DNA of 64,000 nucleotides from Gaeumannomyces sp. JS-464 (Eukaryota > Ascomycota > Sordariomycetes > Magnaporthales > Magnaporthaceae): contig NGZR01000006.1 in assembly GCA_002197995.1 (NCBI GenBank), positions 2,221,001 through 2,285,000 on the forward strand, read 5' to 3'. Within the stretch, counting starts at the first letter, position 1. The number at the start of each line of letters is the position of its first letter. Below the pieces are notes generated by a model. That model did no database searches and had not been told where the DNA came from. It was given only the letters and a program-made list of their open reading frames with translations. The position numbers and the translations under genes were made by a program. This document shows, piece by piece, positions 1-11,318 of this stretch.

Positions 1-1080
1 ATGAATTTTATAATAAACCTTTTTTTAACAAACGAAAATACCGCTTTATAAGTAATTACCGATAAACTATCGAAAAAGGTTATTTTAAAAGCGATACCGT
101 TTATACGAGCCGAAAAGTGCGCAAACCGCTTTATAACCTGCTTCGTTCGTTTTACGGCTAGCCCGTTTTAATTATTTCAAATAAAAAAACGAATTAAACC
201 AGTAACTTTTAGCAGTATTTTTATTAACGTTTAAAAATTAAATAGTTTTTAAGCATAGCTTACCACTTTTAAACAAACGGCGGTACGAAACGCGTAAACC
301 AAAAAGTGCAAACCGCGTTAAAAATTTATATTAATTACTAGCAATGGAATTAGGATTAATAGCTTCCCGTAATCCAATTTGCGTTTAACTCCCGCTTTTA
401 CGCAATTATTAGCACGTTCCCGTTTTTTACTTTACGGGTACGAACTTTCGTTTATTTTAACTAATAAAAAAAATACCTTTAAATTTAAAAAAAAGCGCAT
501 TAATAGCGAAGGCCGAAAAGTATGTAAAAAAACTGGCTTAAATTATAAATATGTGCTAAATAGCTATAATTGCAACAGTTTAACAAGCCGAAAAGTTTGC
601 GAATTAAAAAAGGCGGCCGGCGAAATATATAAACTAAAAGATAAAATGTAGCTAAATTTAAGCAATTTTTCCTTTCGTTTAAAAAAAAAACTTAATTAAT
701 TACGCGTTAAAATTACGGTAATTAAAATGGCAAAGTTTAACGTGGTGGAAATAAAAGGTTTATTTATTAAAACGTATTACCGCTTTAATATAAACAAAAT
801 ACGCCGAACGAGCGAAAATCCCGTTTTTAAACAAATAATAACTAACTTTTCCGGCCGTATTATTTAACGAAAAGCGGGAATGGTTAATAAACCGTATTAA
901 TAAAGCCCGTATTATAAACAAAAGGTAAAGTAAAGTTAAAAAAGTTTATATTTGGTAAAAAAAGCATATAATGCTTACTTAAACCCTTTTTAAGCTTTTT
1001 GCAAAAAACGAAGCGTTAAACTGTTAAAAGAAAAATACGAAAATGTTATAACGAATAATGGCAATTTCGAAATGCAAACA
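1..1080 (+). pseudogene. Ty3/gypsy chromovirus pol remnant: integrase core to chromodomain
   Basis: The plus strand reads as the C-terminal half of a gypsy polyprotein, already open at the window edge. The first codons resemble the integrase core, with a VITDKLSK motif near nt 52-75 carrying the first catalytic Asp, followed by a stretch matching the usual 'ANRFI.CFVR' segment. The TDG-type region and the conserved block before the chromodomain follow (379-651 is the longest open piece). Near 880-1000 a YLVKKAYNAYLNPF-like run resembles the chromodomain consensus 'YLVKWKGY...TWEPF'. Chromodomains steer integration to heterochromatin. Many TAA/TAG codons replace likely Gln or Trp codons, as expected from RIP. 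The 5' part lies outside the window. Its sequence differs from gypsy copies J, I, H and G, so it is probably another lineage. Confidence 0.75.
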
Positions 1081-2730
1081 GTAAAACGAAAGCGTAATAA
1101 ACCGAAAAAAACGCAAAAAAAGGAAAGTTTCGTAACGTTAATATTATATGTATTAATTAATACAATTTCCGCCGATAGGAAAATCGTAAATTCCGAAGTT
1201 AATTCCGCGTTTTAAAACGCGGCTAAACCATTAGTTTAAAATCCCTCCTATTTATTTTCCTTTTTATTTTTTTTATCCTTTTTATCCGCTTTTTTATTTT
1301 CCGCACCGTCGTTATCGTTACTTTTCTTGTTTTTCGCACCGTTATCGTTATTACCCTTTTCGTCGCTTGCGTTATATAAATCGCTGGAATTTAAATCGTC
1401 GATAATTAAAAGTGTAATAACGTTTTTATTAACGCGCGAAAACGCCGTAATAGTACGGTTAAAGCTAAAAAACTCGGGGCGAAAACGGGTGTTAATATCG
1501 ATGGTAAAATCGAACCTTGCATTAAAGTAAGCGGGCGAGCCGACATTTAACCCGAAGGAAAGCGAACCGCGAAACGCGTTTTATAAGCGACTTATAGCGG
1601 ATATAATGGCAAAAAGCGAAAGCGTGGTCGAAAACCGAACGGGTATAAAAGGAAAAAGCTAAAGCTCGGGGCTAAGCTTAAATCGCGTCGTACGCGAGCG
1701 TTTAAAAAAGGAGCGCAAAGTTAAGTTCGTAATATTATCGTTAACGCGGAACCGTTTAAACGATAAAGTAATAAGCGGCAAACCGAACCGGTCGCTTTTA
1801 AATTTGGCAGCGTAAACCGCGCGTTTAAGTAATGCGTTATTTATACGCGGCGTTAAAAGCGAAATAGCCCGATAGGGTAATAATTATAACGCTATTAGGA
1901 AAAGTTAATAAACGCATTTATAATAACGGAAAATTATTTTTGGGAAATTTACGGCATTATTTTGCGAGCGGTTTTTAAGCGTTTTATATTGCGTTAAATA
2001 GCATAAGCAATTTTAAAAAGCTTAAAAGCTTTTTTTGGCATTTTTGCTAAATAACGCGAATTTTTAATCGGTATGCAATTAAATAATAACGGGAAAAACG
2101 GGGGTACATTTGCGGCTAGTAAAGTTGCATTTGTAACACGCGGTACGCTTAAAACCACAAATAATAAAGCTAATTTCGTAAAATGCAGCGGAAATAGCGA
2201 TCGGCGCGCTTAACGCCGCGTAAAAAGGGAATAACGGTAAAAGCAACGGGCTGCTCGTTTTTTAACGCGAAAAACGACGAGCTTAAATCGAAACTTTAAA
2301 TGCGGGAATAAACGACGAATTAAACGGGATTTGCGGGAAAAATAAAGGTAAAAAGCTTTTATAACGGTAAAAAAGCGGGTAAAAGTAAATCGTAAAACGA
2401 AAATAATTAAAAGGTGGAAATTAATTAAAAGCGACGAAAGCGGGCAAACGGCCGCGCGAGCGATTACGATCGCGCGCGCGAAAAAAAGGAACTTACTGCT
2501 AATACGCGATAAATAAAAGCAAAGTAAGCGATTAAATAGGCTAAAAAAAGGTTAACGGAAGCAAAATAGCGGGCGGAAACGAAAGCGTTAAATACCGCGT
2601 CGGTCGCAAATAGTGGTATTAAAAAAAGGGAAGCAAGGAATTAAATCGCGGGCAAAAGTGCGGATAGCGCCGTAAGCAAAATCGGTAAAAGCGCTAACCT
2701 AATTGGGAAAGCGGTTAACGCGGTAAATGC
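1081..2730 (+). other. Unassigned RIP-degraded region, Lys/Arg/Glu-rich frames
   Basis: I recognise no family here. A pyrimidine-rich block sits at about 1235-1360. From about 1540 to 2700 the plus strand has long stretches rich in Lys, Arg, Glu and Ala. One piece around 1690-1870 (motif KPNRSLLNLAA, then a SNALFIRGVKSEIAR run) weakly recalls a helix-turn-helix of the psq type, as at the start of pogo transposases. This is a guess. It directly follows the chromodomain, so it could be a 3' accessory segment of that element or a separate insertion. Stops are frequent and no boundary or TSD could be identified. Confidence 0.35.
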
Positions 2731-2760
2731 GGCCCCACTTTTGCAAAAGCGGGTGGGGCC
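2731..2760. repeat. GC-rich inverted repeat (8-bp arms)
   Basis: GGCCCCAC at 2731-2738 is perfectly inverted as GTGGGGCC at 2753-2760 around a 14-nt loop. It stands out as GC-rich in AT-rich surroundings. Function unknown; it may mark an element end or RNA structure. Confidence 0.6.
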
Positions 2761-2795
2761 GAATTATTAAAAGGTCGGTTTTTATTAATGCAACC

Positions 2796-2811
2796 ACGGG
2801 CTTCGGCCCGT
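2796..2811. repeat. Hairpin with TTCG loop
   Basis: ACGGGC-TTCG-GCCCGT forms a perfect 6-bp stem with a cUUCGg-type tetraloop if transcribed. It sits 35 bp after the previous inverted repeat. The 106 bp that follow (2812-2917) hold nothing I can name. Confidence 0.6.
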
Positions 2812-2917
2812 AATTGGTGGCTTATTAAAACGCGCTATATTAACATACTAGTTACGCTATTAATATATAACCGAATCCGCTTTTGGATTTGCGGAGCAAC
2901 CCTTTTTACTTTTTAGC

Positions 2918-3964
2918 TTTCGTGGTTTATTAATTTACCAAAGTTTTTACAAGCGTGCATTACGTTGTAAAACCTTTACATAATTTAGCAATTAAAAATA
3001 AGCTATAATTATTTAAAAAGTTAATTATTATAATTAAGCGGTTTTTATTATTATTATTAAAAGGTAGTATTATTTAGTTAATTGGTATTTAAAAATCGAC
3101 TTTTTACGTAATTAGGTTATCGTAATAAGCGTTAACAAGTGGATTACGAACAAGCTTAATTTAAAATAAATTTAGCATTTTAATAAATATATTGCAATTC
3201 GTTTTATAAAGTTTTATCGTTTATTAATATTAAACGGTTATAAAAGTTATTATTTAACGGATTTCGAATTTTATTATTAAAAACATAATATTATTACGCT
3301 TTATATACTTTCGCATTTTTTTATTTTTTTAACCGCTTAACGTTAAATGTTTCGGTTTAATAAAGCGGGCGTATAGTTAATAAATCGAAATTTTAATAAA
3401 ATTATACGTTAATTACGTAATTAAAATCGAATTCCTTTTAGCGTTTAAAACGGCATTTTTTAATTTTATAACCGAAAGAAATATTTAAAAAGGCTTTTAA
3501 AAACTAGCTTTACTTTTTTTTAATTCGAAATCAAGTTTAAAAAAGCTAAATGTAAAGCTACGAATTTTTTTCTTCGAGGGAACTTTTAAACGACCTTGAA
3601 TTTTAAACTTCCAAAACGCTTTAAACGGTTAAAAAAGCAATTTTGCAATCCGAACATATTAAAACTCGAATTTTTAATTACTAAAGCAGCTATTTAACTT
3701 TTATTTATACGGTTATAAACCGAATTGCAAAAAAAAGCGAAAGCAATAATGCATAAAGTGGCCTTTTTCCAAGCCGAGTGTTTACATTTAAAAAGGCGAA
3801 CAAAATACTAAATAAACGCTAAAAGGCTAAAAAACACGTGTTTAACTCGAAAAGTTATTTACTATCCAAAAGTACGAAATATTTAAATTAAAAAAGCTAA
3901 AATAGTTATAGCAAAAATACGCGATTTTAAAAGTTAAAAAAAAAAGGCGACGACGATTTGTTAA
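2918..3964 (+). mobile_element. Fot1/pogo-like DNA transposon Z, left part (internally deleted)
   Basis: The start shows a degraded terminal inverted repeat (cgtggtttattaa near 2921, compared with the family end TAACGTGGTTTAC). From about 2990 the plus strand matches the transposase of copies K, C and E: the DDE middle region, then the 'FKAAFFN..TE.NI..GF' block and the basic tail. The N-terminal third of the transposase is missing, since Z totals about 1.24 kb against about 1.86 kb for full copies. The copy is cut at 3964 by gag-only LTR element X2 and resumes at 25413. The TSD is gttaa at 3960-3964 and gttag at 25408-25412. No intact reading frame remains. Confidence 0.75.
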
Positions 3965-4135
3965 TGTAATAGGCTAGCCTAAGGGAAATCGCTATAAAAG
4001 CCAAAAGGTGGGATAAATTAACTACCAAAGGAAGGAATCTAGCTGACAAAATCCTCGAAAGCCTGTCGGGAGCTTATATACAAATACAAGGCCAAGCCTT
4101 ATGCTAAGGTAAGGCCACAGCCCTAACCTATAACA
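3965..4135 (-). repeat. LTR of gag-only element X2 (its 3' LTR)
   Basis: 171 bp beginning TGTAATAGGC and ending TATAACA. It matches the LTR at 25236-25407 and, inverted, the two LTRs of X1 (32161-32333, 33637-33809). The element lies on the minus strand, so this is the downstream LTR. It is much less RIPed than its surroundings. Confidence 0.85.
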
Positions 4136-4355
4136 TACCTTCCTTCCCCGGGTCGGGTCCGGTATTAATCCGGGTTCCCAAGGCTTCCGAAGGCCGCGCA
4201 TCCTATGCATAAGCGGAAACCCCGCTTTTATTACCCCTTTTGTATGCCTAAAGCCCGAGCCAAAATCGAAAAAGATTAAGCCCCTATAAAGCCAACGAGG
4301 GCAATGATAATAGGAATAGCTACAAGCCGCTAAACCAGCGCTTATAACCCTATAC
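4136..4355 (-). mobile_element. X2 internal 3' non-coding region, part 1
   Basis: Reverse complement of 33415-33636 in X1. On the minus strand it ends in a purine-rich run just before the LTR (ggggaaggagggta in X1), suited to a polypurine tract. No coding capacity was recognised. It is interrupted after 4367 by LINE1 and continues at 10615. Confidence 0.75.
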
Positions 4356-4367
4356 CACTAAGCACTT
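4356..4367. repeat. Left target-site duplication of LINE1
   Basis: cactaagcactt, repeated exactly at 10603-10614. A 12-bp TSD is typical of target-primed reverse transcription. Confidence 0.85.
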
Positions 4368-4540
4368 TCCACCTTCTCGAATTCACCAATTCTTGGCATT
4401 GCGCTGTTAGTGCACACTGCCAAATTGCATACAAATCCTTAACACCCGCCAATTAGCGACCCAACACCAATAACCACGCCCGCCAACGGCGCTGGCGACG
4501 GCAACATGCCGTTGCCAACAGCCCCCCTTCGGCCAATAGG

Positions 4541-6484
4541 GTGGCGCGCGCCCTCCTCGTCGGCCCAACGGCCCGGAGGAACGCGTCGCTGCCACCCGGG
4601 CCCCCCCGCGCGTCAGCGCACCCGACCACGCCGTCCCCGTTGCGGAATTCGCAACACCCAACAGGGCCCGTTCAGGGCCAGGAAGGCACCCACGACGGCA
4701 GCACCGGCACAGGTGCCCCTTTCCTTTCTTTTCCCCTCCCTTCCCACCCCCGGCCTACGCGCCCACCCCTCGGGTCGGCTGCGGCGGCCGCGGAGGAAAT
4801 TGTTGCGAGTTACAGCCGCAAGCAACAGCAAACGGCTTTAATTTGCACAACCCTCGCCCGCTTATCGACGCCGGCATCGCTTCCCTCCCACTGGAGGCAA
4901 TCCCCGAAGCCAACGGCTGGAAGGATTGTTTTATCGAATACGCCAAACAAGCCCTTTTCGGCCTGCCAACGCCGGCCCAAAGGGAAAGAAACCCCTACGG
5001 GGCCCCGGAACCTTACGCGCCTAACCCGCAACGCCCGCCCCCGACCACTTACGCGGCGGCGGCCCGAACAGGGCTCCAGCAGCCCCAGCAACCCGCACAG
5101 GCTTTAAAAAACCGTGCACCCCGGGAGCCCCGCCCTCCCGCCCGGCCCAAAGCCGATTTCCGGGTTTTTGTTAAAATCCCGGAGGAAAAACAGGCTTGGG
5201 CCAACCAACAAACGGGCTTTAGTATTCGCAAAGCCCTTGCCGATAGCAGGGACCTGCCGTTTACGACAGCCGACGTCCCGGAAGCTTATCGAACCCCTAC
5301 TGGGTTCGTGCTAAAAGCAAAAACGGCGGATATCCAAAGCCGGCTTTTGCAGCATCGATCCGAATTAGGCCGTTTATATAACGCCGAAAGGATCGAAAAG
5401 CCCGAAATCTGGTTTAACTACGTGATTTCCGGATGCCCCACGTCCTTAACGAACGGCCTCGGACAAAGCGTCCCGGTATCGGAAAAGCTGGTCCGGGAGG
5501 AAGTCGAAGCCCAAACAGGGCTAAAGCCAGTAAGCGTTAAGCCCTCCGGGGCCGGCGCTAATTACCAAGGGCGTATATTATGGATTATATCCTTTTACAC
5601 GCGCGTAACCGGGTTTAGGCTTTGGGGGATTACGTTTTTTCACGCCGCGTACAACGACACCCGCCGGTTACGCAACATACCCCCGGCTGCCACGGCTTTC
5701 ACGTGGCTCGCAACTGTGCCCGGGCCGATAGGTGCCTCCGGTGCGGGAAAGTGAACGACGGCCGGCACGCATCGCCGTGCACGGCCCTTCCGCAATGCGC
5801 AAACTGTTCGGGCCCGTACCCAGCCGACCACCCGAACTGCCCTATAAAGCCTGTACGGGTAAACGGAGTGCTAAAGCATTTAACCCGTGGGGAAAAAGGC
5901 GCGGTTAGGAAATTAGGGGCACAAGCCTACCGGGCGGCGGTAAAAGAGGTGGAAGCCGCCGCTGCCGCCGCCACCGCCGCGGCCGCCGCGGCCGCCACCG
6001 CCAACGCCCTTCCTGCAACCGCGGTTACTACGGACAATTCCGTTGTAACCGTTACCGCTAATGCCAATCCCGCGGCCGGTACCGGTAACGCCGCTGCTTC
6101 CGTTACCCCCGCCGCCGCCGCCGTTCCTGCCGCTGCTGCCACCGCCGACGCTGCCGAGGTAAGCCCGGCAATCCGCTGGCCCCCGAGGGCGCGGCCCGTA
6201 CGGCCGGCAAGGGAAGGCACCCTGCCAAAAGGCTTAGGGTTAGTTTTAACAACCAATACGAAGTACTGGCGGATATGGAACTGGACCTCCCCGAGCCCGA
6301 AGGGGCTATCGAAATAACCGGAAACCCTGGAGGAAACCGACGGTACCGCCGGCCAACAACCTTAGGGCCAAAGCCCCCAATACACCAACGCCGCTTTTAC
6401 GTATGCCAGCAGCCAACCGGATACAACAAACGCATGGCAATAGGGCCCGGCGCCCGGGGCTTCGCCCCGAACGCCGTGCTTTAA
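4541..6484 (+). pseudogene. LINE1 ORF1, gag-like zinc-knuckle protein, frameshifted
   Basis: This encodes the RNA-binding, gag-like protein of a Tad-type LINE. Pieces lie in several frames: a Pro/Ala-rich N-terminus from about 4541 ending in an EEIVASYSRKQQQ segment; the central domain 4855-5610 (IDAGIASLPLEAIPE.., FVKIPEEKQAWANQQTGFSIRKAL..); a Cys/His region about 5640-5860 containing CLRCGK and CANCSGPYPADHPNC; an Ala-rich low-complexity run about 5940-6160; and a tail ending at TAA 6482-6484. Alignment by eye with LINE2 shows single-base losses near 4855 and near 5628, and a further frame change within the Ala-rich stretch. The start codon is uncertain; the ATG at 4541 is the first in the leading frame. 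ORF2 follows immediately. Confidence 0.75.
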
Positions 6485-9400
6485 CCGCCGCCCAAGCGAA
6501 CGTTCGACGTAGCTGGGAGGCGGGGGCTACTTTACTCCAACTATTTGGAGCCAAAATATCGACGTGGTGCTAATGCAGGAGCCCCTTAGCGCGTGGAAAG
6601 GGAAGCTTATGCTTTGCACCCACCCGTCGTACGAGCTATTTACTCCGGTAGATAGCTGGCACGACCACCAAACCAGGCTTCGGGTAATAACTTACGTACG
6701 GAAGGACCCGGGGCTTCGGCCCGTAGCGGACCGGCCGGCAGGCAACACCCGGGATATCCTTTGGCTTACCGTCGCCAAGTGCACCTTCGTTAACGTATAT
6801 AGGCCTCCAGGGACCTTTCGGAACCCTCGTTGGACCTTTTACTACGTTGGCGCCCAACGGCAAAATGCATTATAGCTGGAAACTTTAACGCAGGGTCCCC
6901 GGCGTGGGATCCGGTTAAGGGTAATAGGAATAGGGGCCAGGATATAGCCCAATGGGCTAATACTTATAACCTCCTCCTACTTACCGACCCAGGCCAACCT
7001 ACGCACAACGACGGGGGCGTTTTGGATCTTACCTTTTCCAACGCCCTTTTAGCAACAGCGGAAATCGACCCTTCGCTAGCAACCGATTCGGACCACCGCT
7101 CGATACGGATCGAAATTCCTAACCGCAATAACTTCGTTCCGGACTGCCGGCGTATTACGCTACCAAACGATAAACTACCGTTTTTCGCAAACGCGGTAGC
7201 AACGGGGGCCGGCAACTTGCCACCACTTACAAACCCAGGCACTGCGGAACACCTGGATAAAGCGGCCGAAGCATTAACAAACTTATTAAAAGATGCGTTA
7301 ATGGCTTTCGGCCGGGGGCTTAAAGCCAAAAGAAAAGGCCAACCTTGGTGGAACGAAAAATGCGCCAACGCCTAACGGGACCTTGCAAAAGCTATGGGAA
7401 ACGGCGGGCCTTTTACGGCCGAAGCCCGTGCTTTAAAAGCAACGGTTCGGACGGCTAAAAACAGCATTGGGCCAGCGTGCTTAGAGGAAATGGATTCCCC
7501 GAAAGCGCTATACCGTGCTGTAAAGTGGCATAAACTTACACCCGCTATACGGCTTCCCCCGTTAAATATTAACGGGGAGGTTATAATAGCCCCAAAGGAT
7601 AAAGCGGAAGCATTAGGCCGCAAAATCCTCCGTAGGTTTACGGCGGAGGACGACTTATAGGAGGACCCGTTACAGCAAAGGGCTACCCAAAGGACCGCAC
7701 AACTCCCGTGGGACCCCCACGTCCCTTTAAAGGAATGCCGGAAGTGCACCGTTGGCACGGCAAACACGGCCCCGGGCGTCGATTCCCTAACGGTTAAGCT
7801 ACTTACAGCGGCGTGGCCGGCAATAGGGGAATACGTTAGGGCCCTTTTCGAGGCTTGCTTTAGGGCCGGGCACTACCCAGCCCCTTTCCGCACAGCGGAA
7901 GTGGTTATGCTGAAAAAGCCGAATAAAACGGATTTAACGGACCCAAAATCCTACCGCCCGATAGCTTTACTCCCGTGCTTAGGGAAAGGGCTGGAGCGGC
8001 TAGTGGCTTCGCGGATGGCATCCTCGCATTACAACACGGGCTTATAGCCCCGCAATACGCCGGGGCTACCCCGAAAAAGGCCGCCATCGATTTAACGGCA
8101 TGCGTGGCCCACGAGGTGGAACGGGCCTTCCAAAAGCATAAAACGGCCGCCTTCGTTACCATGGATGTACAAGGGGCTTTCGACGCCGTACTTCGCCGGA
8201 GGCTCTTTTAAAGGCTTCTAAACCAAGGCTGGGATTTAACGTTAGTACGATGTATCATTTTTTGCAGGAAACAGGGTGGTTAAAGTGCGTTTGGAGGACG
8301 CCACGGCACCCCCTTTTTCCCCGGACTGCGGGCTACCCCAAGGGTCACCGGCGTCACCGGTCCTATTTATGCTTTATATGGCCGAAATCCTACCCAAAGC
8401 AAAAGCGATTAGGTACGGATACGCGGACGATATAGGCATTTGCGTAACGGGTAGCACTCCGGAGGAGTGCTCCCGTAAAGCAGGGGCTACGGTTACGGAA
8501 ATCCTACGTTGGGGCAAGGCTAATAAGGTTGCTTTCGACCCGGGGAAGTGCGAGCTTATGCATTTTTCCAAACGGAGAAATCCCACAACCCCAGCGGTTA
8601 CGGCGGAGGGCCTTACCATACAACAAGCTACAGGAGCTTTACGGTGGTTAGGGGTCCTTTTCGACCAAAGGCTTAATTTTAAAGCCCAGTGGAAAACAGG
8701 GCTGCAAAAGCCCAAAGCGTTGCCAACCACTTCCGAAGGCTTACGAATTCGATAGGGGGGATACCGGCACATTCGGTTTACAAAGCCGTTACAACGGTTA
8801 TAATCCCTACGGCTTTATACGGGGCCGAGGTATAGTATAGGGGTAAAACTAAACCACACCCGTACAAGCCGGCACAACAGCAAATTATCCGCCAAGGCCA
8901 TTTAATCGATCGGGTCGATAAAGCCTTAACCGCGTCCCTTAAAGCAGTGGTCCTAGCTTGGAAAACCACACCGATAAACGCATTGCATTACGAATCCGGC
9001 ATCCCAGGCGCCCAGGCGCTTTTGGAACAAGCCCGCCTCCGTTTTGCGGCCCGTATAAATACGGTTCCGGAAGAACACCCCTTGGCCGCAGCGGCCAAGC
9101 CGGCTTTTAACGCCCGAGGGCCTAGGGCAGGCTTACCCGGCAGGCTTGCAACCTTTTTGCAAAGGACGGCCGGACTTCTTCCGGCTTGCACCCGCCCGGC
9201 CTACCTCCTTTATAAATATACGGGGCTTACGGTGGCCATACAAGAAAAGCAAGCAGCCGCTAAAGCATTTACGGCGTGGCTTTGCACCTTCCCACCCACC
9301 GACGTTATAATATATAGCGACGGGTCCAAAGCAAAGAACGGAGCAGTTGGATACGGCTGGGTAATATACCAAGCCGGCCAACGCAAACTTTCCGGGCACG

Positions 9401-10150
9401 GCCGGCTGGCGCATCCCGCGGAAGTATTCGACGGCGAGGCGGAAGGGGCCCGGATGGGCCTCCGTAAAGCCGTTTGGAGCTTCCGCAATTGCACTTTCCA
9501 CTTGTGCCTCGATAACACCTCGGCGGCCAACGGCTGTTTAAGCACGGCCCCTGATAGTTCAACAAGGGGCCTTTAAAAAAATCCATTGCCTTATGGATAA
9601 ACACCAGGTATACGTACGCTGGTCCCCGGGCCATATGGGAATCCCCGGAAACGAAAAGGCAGACGCCGAAGCAAAGTTGGGATCGGCCCTGCCAATACCC
9701 CAACATTTTAAACCAACGGTGGCCGGAGTAAAGGCTTTAGCCCGGAAAACGGCCCGGGACGCCCGGAACGCATGGTTTAAGGACAACTTTCCGGATCGGT
9801 ATAAGGCTATAGGCCTCCCGCCGGCACCACAACATACGCCCGAAGCGTTGCAGCTGCACCGGAGGGTACTGCAACGGCTAATAGCCGCACGCACCGGTCA
9901 CGGGGATTTCGACTGGTACCACCGAAAGTTCCAGCACGAAGACGATAACCCGTGCCGCTGCGGAAGAAAAAAATCCCCTTCCCACCCTGTATTTTGCAGG
10001 TTGGCTAAAACGGCAGAAAATAAATGGCCTATAGCGGACCCCTCCCCGGCTTCCGACAGGCCCGGATATTGGAAACGGCTATTTCAAAAGCCTTTCCTTT
10101 TTGCTTCGTTCGCCGAAGCTACCAATTATTACACTATCGCTGGACGATAA
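6485..10150 (+). pseudogene. LINE1 ORF2: AP-endonuclease, reverse transcriptase, RNase H
   Basis: Encodes the polyprotein that nicks target DNA and copies the LINE RNA. Endonuclease motifs in order: VVLMQEP (about 6563), AGNFNAGSPAWD (about 6875; Asn replaces the usual Asp of GDFN), LDLTFSN, and SDHRSI near 7090-7105 with the catalytic His. Reverse transcriptase: SYRPIALLP near 7950, TMDVQGAFDAV near 8160, GLPQGSPASPVLFMLYMAEI near 8330, YADDIGI near 8425. RNase H: IIYSDGSKAKNGAVGYG near 9307, DNTSAANG near 9511, RWSPGHMGIPGNEKADAEAK near 9620. The C-terminal GDFDWYHRKF...CRCG...HPVFC motif (about 9905-10000) is typical of fungal LINEs. Stops at 7373 and 7658 look RIP-derived. Several frame changes, for example near 6540, 6800, 8030, 8240 and 8690, reflect small deletions. 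It ends with TAA at 10148-10150. Confidence 0.88.
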
Positions 10151-10602
10151 CAACAGGGCCTAAAAAGCCCGCATACATCCTTTTCCTTGTTCTCCTACAC
10201 CTTTTACCTTTTTCCTTTGTACCACCAGGACTAACAGTAGGCTCGTTGGTCCCCCGCACCTCCGGCCGGGCCCTGGGGGTCCCGAGGACCTTCCAGCCTA
10301 AAACCCGGCCCCACCCCTTTACCGGCATACTCGCCGGCCGAACGCACTACTACCACCCGCAGCGCTTTACAACGCCCTGGCGTATATATATACGCCCTAC
10401 CGCCGATTGCCCGCTCACTAACAAGGAGCGCTGGAACGCGGCCCGACCTTCGTGTGCCTTCGGGTTTAATTCTGCTAGCCGCCGGATAGCAACATGTAGC
10501 CTAATGTTTAGCTTAGGTAGCGCTAGCACGTCATATGCCCCTTGGGAGGCAGGGACTGGTAGATCCCGACTTACTGACGTTAAATATACTCACTCACTCA
10601 CT
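10151..10602 (+). other. LINE1 3' UTR and CACT-repeat tail
   Basis: 452 bp without recognised coding. The tail is (ctca/cact)n at about 10588-10602 rather than poly(A). LINE2 ends in a (cttt)n-type tail instead (about 24841-24866). Confidence 0.7.
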
Positions 10603-10614
10603 CACTAAGCACTT
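10603..10614. repeat. Right target-site duplication of LINE1
   Basis: Exact copy of 4356-4367 (cactaagcactt). Confidence 0.85.
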
Positions 10615-11318
10615 GGCCCACTAGCGCATTACTAGCGCGCTGGCCCCCCCCCCCCTGCCCAGCCTTTGCAACTTGTGGGCGGTTGCCAAGGCGCCCACAT
10701 TCCGGCGGGGTACCGGGGCTTCCAGCCTTTTACAACGCCGAAGCGATGCCCCTTTTATAGCGCGTTCCGACCCCGCTACCGATCCGTTAAAGTTAACGGG
10801 ACCCCTTAACCTTTAGCCCGCCACGGGCCCGGCCCGGGTTCGTCCCTCTCCCTCCCCCCTTTTGGCCCGCGTGCGTAACATCGCCGTTACGCCTCCGCCT
10901 CGCCGTTCCCTAACTGCTTTGTAAAAACAAAGGTAATAACAATACCTTTGCCACCACGCTAAAGGCAATCCCTTTTGTAATGCCCTGGCTTTTTGCAATA
11001 AAAACAGGTGCCAGGACCATAAATCCTAGCCGCCCTAATATCCATAGCATTTAGCCCTAAGTCCGGCACCCCTCCGGGTTTTTCTACAGCCCTTTATCTT
11101 TATACGCCTTCGAAAACCCCTTTAAAGCCTCGAAGGAGATCCAGGAAAGCCTGCAGGTCCTTTGGCCACTTTGCTTCCAAATGGAGTTTGCGTTGTAAGG
11201 CCGGCGACACCCCGGCAGCGAGCAGTGCAATTAAAGCCCTTGGGGACCAATCTTTTGCACTCGCAGCGTACCTTTCTCTATCCCAACGCGCTAAAAACTT
11301 TGCCAAAGGCTTTTTCCC
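10615..11318 (-). mobile_element. X2 internal region, part 2 (3' non-coding and gag C-terminus)
   Basis: Reverse complement of about 32690-33414 in X1. It includes a run of C residues near 10645-10657 and the C-terminal half of the X gag frame. Flanked by LINE1 on the left and LINE2 on the right. Confidence 0.8.

Larger units (their letters stand above)
4368..10602 (+). mobile_element. LINE1: near full-length Tad-type non-LTR retrotransposon
   Basis: A 6.2-kb element on the plus strand with a GC-rich 5' leader, ORF1 (gag-like), ORF2 (endonuclease, reverse transcriptase, RNase H, Cys/His tail), a 3' UTR and a short-repeat tail ending in (CACT)n at about 10588-10602. The TSD is 12 bp. ORF2 with an RNase H domain and the ORF1/ORF2 order fit the Tad clade of fungi. 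It carries far fewer RIP-type changes than LINE2, but both ORFs are broken by stops (e.g. 7373, 7658) and by single-base deletions relative to LINE2. It is inserted into the 3' region of X2. Confidence 0.9.

Noticed and set aside
4022..5231. Several open frames on the minus strand and overlapping plus frames in the LINE1 leader and ORF1
   Set aside because: They are shadows of a GC-rich coding region; none has motifs or matches LINE2 in frame.
5927..6256. Ala/Val-rich minus-strand ORF
   Set aside because: Complement of the Ala-rich (GCC)n tail of LINE1 ORF1; low complexity.
10645..10657. Poly-C run as a sign of an assembly gap
   Set aside because: A C-rich stretch is plausible here; the X1 counterpart (about 33367) has a shorter G run, so length variation at a homopolymer suffices.
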